The position numbers were made by a program, and so were the translations under genes. The notes below the pieces were generated by a model. That model searched no databases, had not been told where the DNA came from, and was given only the letters and a program-made list of their open reading frames with translations. A DNA stretch of 7,861 nt. Source: Saprospiraceae bacterium (GTDB lineage: Bacteria > Bacteroidota > Bacteroidia > Chitinophagales > Saprospiraceae). Positions 5,901 to 7,861 of the stretch are shown here, piece by piece. The stretch covers positions 1 to 7,861 of the forward strand of contig JAHDCE010000173.1 in the NCBI GenBank assembly GCA_020630045.1. Direction: 5' to 3'. Each line of letters begins with the position of its first letter. Within the stretch, counting starts at the first letter, position 1.

Positions 5901-7223
5901 TACAATGTCGATGATTTCAAGGTATATCAATCTAGGGGCGCCAGCGAAACGGTAAGCGTAGGACCAACAGGAGATGTCAGATATCAAAGTCCGAATCCCG
6001 CTACTCATGTAGGAAGGGTCAGATCCATCATTATGGATGTAAATAATACTTTTTCGGTAATAGATGAGTTGGACTTCAAAGTAGATTGGACACCTCCTGC
6101 AGATGTAACGAGTGTAACGGGTACAGCAGTGGATGCAGCCAATATGTCGGGTTCATGGAATACATCTTCCGATACCCATTCGGACATTTCCCACTACGAG
6201 TACAGCATCGGCTCAAGTCCGGAATCTACGGACGCATTGGATTGGACGGACAATGGCAACGCCACTTCGATGACCCAAGGAGGACTTGCCTTAACTCCGG
6301 GAGCCACATACTATATCAATGTGATTGCTTATAATAATGCCGGGCTTCCTTCCGGAACAGTCAGTTCTACCGCTATTGTAGTTCCGGGTAGTATGACTTG
6401 CGATGTGCCTGTAAATATCTCCGTAGATGTTACGAGTTCGACAACAGCGACCTTGACTTGGAACCCTGTGGCAGGTGCTACCAAATACCAAGTCAGATAC
6501 AGAATCCAAGGTACGACTGCATGGACGACGGTAGGTGGATTTTCTAATTCCAAAAATATTACAGGACTGACGCCTGCAACGTATTATGAGTATCGAGTCA
6601 GGGCGGAATGCAATGGAACCATCTGGTCGAGCTATTCTCCACTTACTCGTTTCTATACTTCAATTTGTACATATCCGGACAATCAAAATGCAATCTTACT
6701 GTTGAATCCTACCAATGTGGAATTCAACTGGAGCGCAGTAGCGGATGCCAACAAATATCAAGTACGATATAGGCCAACGGGAGGCTCATGGACAATAGTC
6801 GGGACAACAGGAACACAAACGTTCAAACGCCAATATGGGTTGTTGGCGAATACTATGTACGAGTACCGTGTCAGAAGCCAATGCAGTGATGGCAACTACT
6901 CTAACTTTGGTCCGATTTTTACAATAATGACGGGAACTCCCGCATCAAGACTTGCAGGTAACGAATCAACTGAACCCTTATCGATTCATCCGAATCCGGC
7001 TCAAGCCGGTATCAACGTGAGGTTCTATCTAGAGTCTAGGGGCATCGCCCGGTACACCATCACCAACTTAACCGGGCAAGTTGTCCGTCAAGGAGAATTA
7101 GATGGAGGAAAAGGCGACAATCAAACATCAATCGGCATTCGTGACTTGGATCGAGGGTATTACATCTTTTCCCTTGTTTCCCCGGAAGGGAAGAAACAAA
7201 TCACAAAATTCATGAAGTTGTAA
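2994..7223 (+). CDS. T9SS-secreted multidomain N-acetylmuramoyl-L-alanine amidase, 1409 aa
   Basis: Hydrolyses the bond between N-acetylmuramic acid and L-Ala of peptidoglycan, outside the cell. Residues 1-20 are a signal peptide (cleavage before Gln21). Residues 30-190 resemble a lytic transglycosylase fold, with a His-rich loop at 63-75. The Amidase_2 domain spans about 270-420: zinc ligands H278, H394 and D404, and catalytic E335 in GIEHEG; H394 to D404 has the spacing of AmpD H154 to D164. Next come CUB1 (432-532, YDYLYIYDG at 476-484), Fn3 (535-625), CUB2 (637-744, YDFLEIFDG at 688-696), an Ig-like segment (750-800 and 983-1033) split by a concanavalin-A-like domain (800-981), Fn3 (1034-1135), two similar Fn3 modules beginning at C1136 and C1225 (each with KYQVRYR and YEYRVR), and a T9SS type A sorting domain (about 1328-1409, HPNP at 1332). 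The ATG at 2994 is chosen over an in-frame GTG at 2958 because the signal peptide begins there. CUB, Fn3 and lectin-like modules suggest binding to glycans or surfaces. The gene is intact and monocistronic. Confidence 0.93.
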   Translation: MRLFYLTLLFSFCFSLGLEAQKAFEFTPRHDYDDIFAEAYDKYPEIPKGILEAVAYTQTRIRHIEHEHRGHDHTHQSCLGLPEYFGVMGLIEDGQGWFDNTLSIAARNSSFTASQMKQDPRANILGFAEAYQHFLTDKKLDPQSIMDNIIVLDLLSELPNDGTTGNDFAFDAHIYSVLTLMNQADFQSAYGLPTYNFDLRKVFGDENYRVVSATGITMDEGGTIATEHGTTYGGNVLRAANPCSDIPGSFPHTVLWDEADPSNYSSRGGTAITHVTIHTMQGTYAGAISWFNNPVANVSAHYNMRASDGQITQMVCEIDKAWHVSNSNPYAVGIEHEGYVEDPIWYTNVTYTTSADLTTQIASNWGIPLIETWDTNNINGLNPVSDGCYSVKGHTHFPNQSHYDPGQYWDWNRYYDLLNPASSTPKDIFTACSGSFQDPGGSGNYTNNERYFYLIEPAGASEVTLSFSAFNLESGYDYLYIYDGDSHLDNLIATLDGTSIPAPITGTSGALLLEFRSDCGTTTSGWDASWTCNTAPSACEVPGSLSQSNVTFNKVNFSWAAVPGASSYEFNIRRGAISQTWSAYTTVSPSISIEDLSSNAKYEWRVKTICGGSSSAYQGTEFVNTGNIPSSSSDNSCTGTFIDAGGHDGGYQNNHDYTFTIAPPGAGMITLDFSFFDMEPNSSGGTIYDFLEIFDGTSTSSPLIGKYHEGNVPNIVTSTGGAMTIRVYSDTRTTGDGWVATWSCDAVAAPPTTTIEPMSPWVTADEVVNFTDESDASISGRYYQVCDFDGTEWRSNANNGFFNDDFDTAIHSDWTSYAGSWAISGGELVNSDEASSNTILSAPMAQDGTHEYMYHWNSSIGGSGTNRRAGLHFFCSDPSLSNRGESYFIYYRVDSDKMQIYRVTGNTFSLEADIVWTFNPNITYDIKTFYNPASGTIRVFVDDDFVGSWTDPSPLTSGSYVSFRSGNCTYNVDDFKVYQSRGASETVSVGPTGDVRYQSPNPATHVGRVRSIIMDVNNTFSVIDELDFKVDWTPPADVTSVTGTAVDAANMSGSWNTSSDTHSDISHYEYSIGSSPESTDALDWTDNGNATSMTQGGLALTPGATYYINVIAYNNAGLPSGTVSSTAIVVPGSMTCDVPVNISVDVTSSTTATLTWNPVAGATKYQVRYRIQGTTAWTTVGGFSNSKNITGLTPATYYEYRVRAECNGTIWSSYSPLTRFYTSICTYPDNQNAILLLNPTNVEFNWSAVADANKYQVRYRPTGGSWTIVGTTGTQTFKRQYGLLANTMYEYRVRSQCSDGNYSNFGPIFTIMTGTPASRLAGNESTEPLSIHPNPAQAGINVRFYLESRGIARYTITNLTGQVVRQGELDGGKGDNQTSIGIRDLDRGYYIFSLVSPEGKKQITKFMKL

Positions 7224-7242
7224 CGACACTCCACACACTCAC

Positions 7243-7286
7243 AAACGGGCATTTTGATTACAAAAAATCAAAATGCCCGTTTTTTA
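7243..7286 (+). terminator. Strong intrinsic terminator of the amidase gene
   Basis: ACGGGCATTTTGATT (7245-7259) and AATCAAAATGCCCGT (7266-7280) form a perfect 15-bp stem with a 6-nt loop, extended by two A-T pairs, and followed by a T run to 7285. It begins 20 nt after the amidase stop codon. The A-rich 5' flank is modest, so it acts mainly on the plus strand. Confidence 0.95.
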
Positions 7287-7353
7287 TTTTAAAAAACAAA
7301 CAATTTTCCGTATTTTAATCGGAACAATGGCAGCATTTGGCATGAATCCTGCG

Positions 7354-7390
7354 TTATAGATAATAGACTTACTTACCCACCTTATAGATA
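7354..7390. repeat. Direct repeat of a 9-mer before the membrane protein gene
   Basis: TTATAGATA occurs at 7354-7362 and again at 7382-7390, a period of 28 bp. It lies in the 203-bp gap between the amidase terminator and the gene at 7490. The same gap has a small perfect hairpin at 7451-7464 (CTTGT and ACAAG) and a short TCAT microrepeat near 7428-7440. No promoter matching the Bacteroidota consensus was found. It may be a binding site or chance. Confidence 0.25.
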
Positions 7391-7489
7391 TTGAGATTAG
7401 ATTCCCCCTTTCCGATCTCTCCCAACTCATTCATTCATTACTGTATTCTACTTGTCCAAACAAGCGAATCGGGATAAACACAAAGGCGT

Positions 7490-7861
7490 ATGAGAAACTT
7501 TAACCTAGCAGTTATCGGGGGGGTACAATATATCTTCCTCACATTTGTTTCCATGATTATTTATCCTGGAAGCACCTATCACAACCCGGAAACGGGCAGT
7601 TATATTTTCACGGAAAATTTCCTTTCCGACTTAGGTCGAACGGTAGTTTACAATGGTGCGGATAATTCGATATCCGCCACTTTGTTCTTTTTGGCACTTA
7701 CTACGGCCGGCATTACCAATATCATGATGTTTTACTCACTCCCTAGGGTATTGGGCAAAGGGCAATGGACGAGCAAACTAGCGACTTCCACTCAAGTGAT
7801 TGGTATTTTATCCGGAATCGGATTTATCGGAATCGCATGGACGCCTTGTGATTTACTCTAT
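7490..7861 (+). CDS. Multi-pass membrane protein, DUF998-like, 5' part only
   Basis: The frame opens with ATG at 7490 and is still open at the window edge, giving 124 residues. Translation shows a first membrane segment at about 6-25, a conserved-looking loop (YPG at 25-27, HNPETGSY at 31-38, NFLSDLGRT at 43-51), a second membrane segment at about 61-82 and a third at about 101-118. The FLSDLG motif after the first helix, followed by N/S-rich residues and a second helix, is typical of DUF998-type integral membrane proteins, whose function is not established. Assignment is by motif memory, and the C-terminal half is missing. AAAGG at 7482-7486 is a weak ribosome-binding candidate. A strong terminator upstream makes it an independent transcription unit. 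Confidence 0.75.
   Translation, partial: MRNFNLAVIGGVQYIFLTFVSMIIYPGSTYHNPETGSYIFTENFLSDLGRTVVYNGADNSISATLFFLALTTAGITNIMMFYSLPRVLGKGQWTSKLATSTQVIGILSGIGFIGIAWTPCDLLY

Overview
The window reads as chromosomal DNA from a member of the Bacteroidota, perhaps a Saprospiraceae or Cytophagia-like lineage (the finer placement is a guess). Three things support this. A very large secreted protein ends in a type IX secretion (T9SS) sorting domain. There is a DUF2795 protein of the kind common in this phylum. One promoter fits the Bacteroidota consensus (TTTG, 20 nt, TAnnTTTG), and start codons generally lack Shine-Dalgarno sequences. No mobile element, CRISPR array, tRNA or rRNA is visible.

Layout. A small uncharacterised gene runs leftward (20-316). 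It is followed by a 593-bp AT-rich gap with a cluster of inverted repeats (375-449), a possible minus-strand promoter (636-643) and a 14-bp palindrome (884-897) just before the next start. A secreted transglutaminase-like protein with a complete Cys-His-Asp triad occupies 910-2103 and is followed by a weak AT-rich terminator. The 428-bp gap after it contains the best promoter of the window (2244-2275). That promoter opens a roughly 250-nt, hairpin-rich leader to a 73-aa DUF2795 gene (2532-2753). The DUF2795 gene is followed by three consecutive hairpins, the last a strong terminator, and then by an inverted repeat and a palindrome that could be operators.

The dominant gene (2994-7223, 1409 aa) encodes a secreted N-acetylmuramoyl-L-alanine amidase. 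In order it has a signal peptide, a lytic-transglycosylase-like N-terminal region without the expected catalytic Glu, an AmpD-type amidase domain (H278, E335, H394, D404), CUB, Fn3, CUB, a concanavalin-A-like domain apparently inserted in an Ig-like domain, three more Fn3 modules and a T9SS tail. A strong terminator closes it. The window ends inside a multi-pass membrane protein (7490 onward) resembling DUF998 proteins.

The rightward genes do not look like one operon: long gaps and terminators separate them, so each is probably its own transcription unit. Two secreted proteins, one cutting peptide-glycan amide bonds and one with a papain-like/transglutaminase fold, could both act in the cell envelope or outside it, but nothing here shows that they cooperate. 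I see no clearly new defence or mobile system. The least explained parts are the structured DUF2795 leader and the unusual domain architecture of the amidase.
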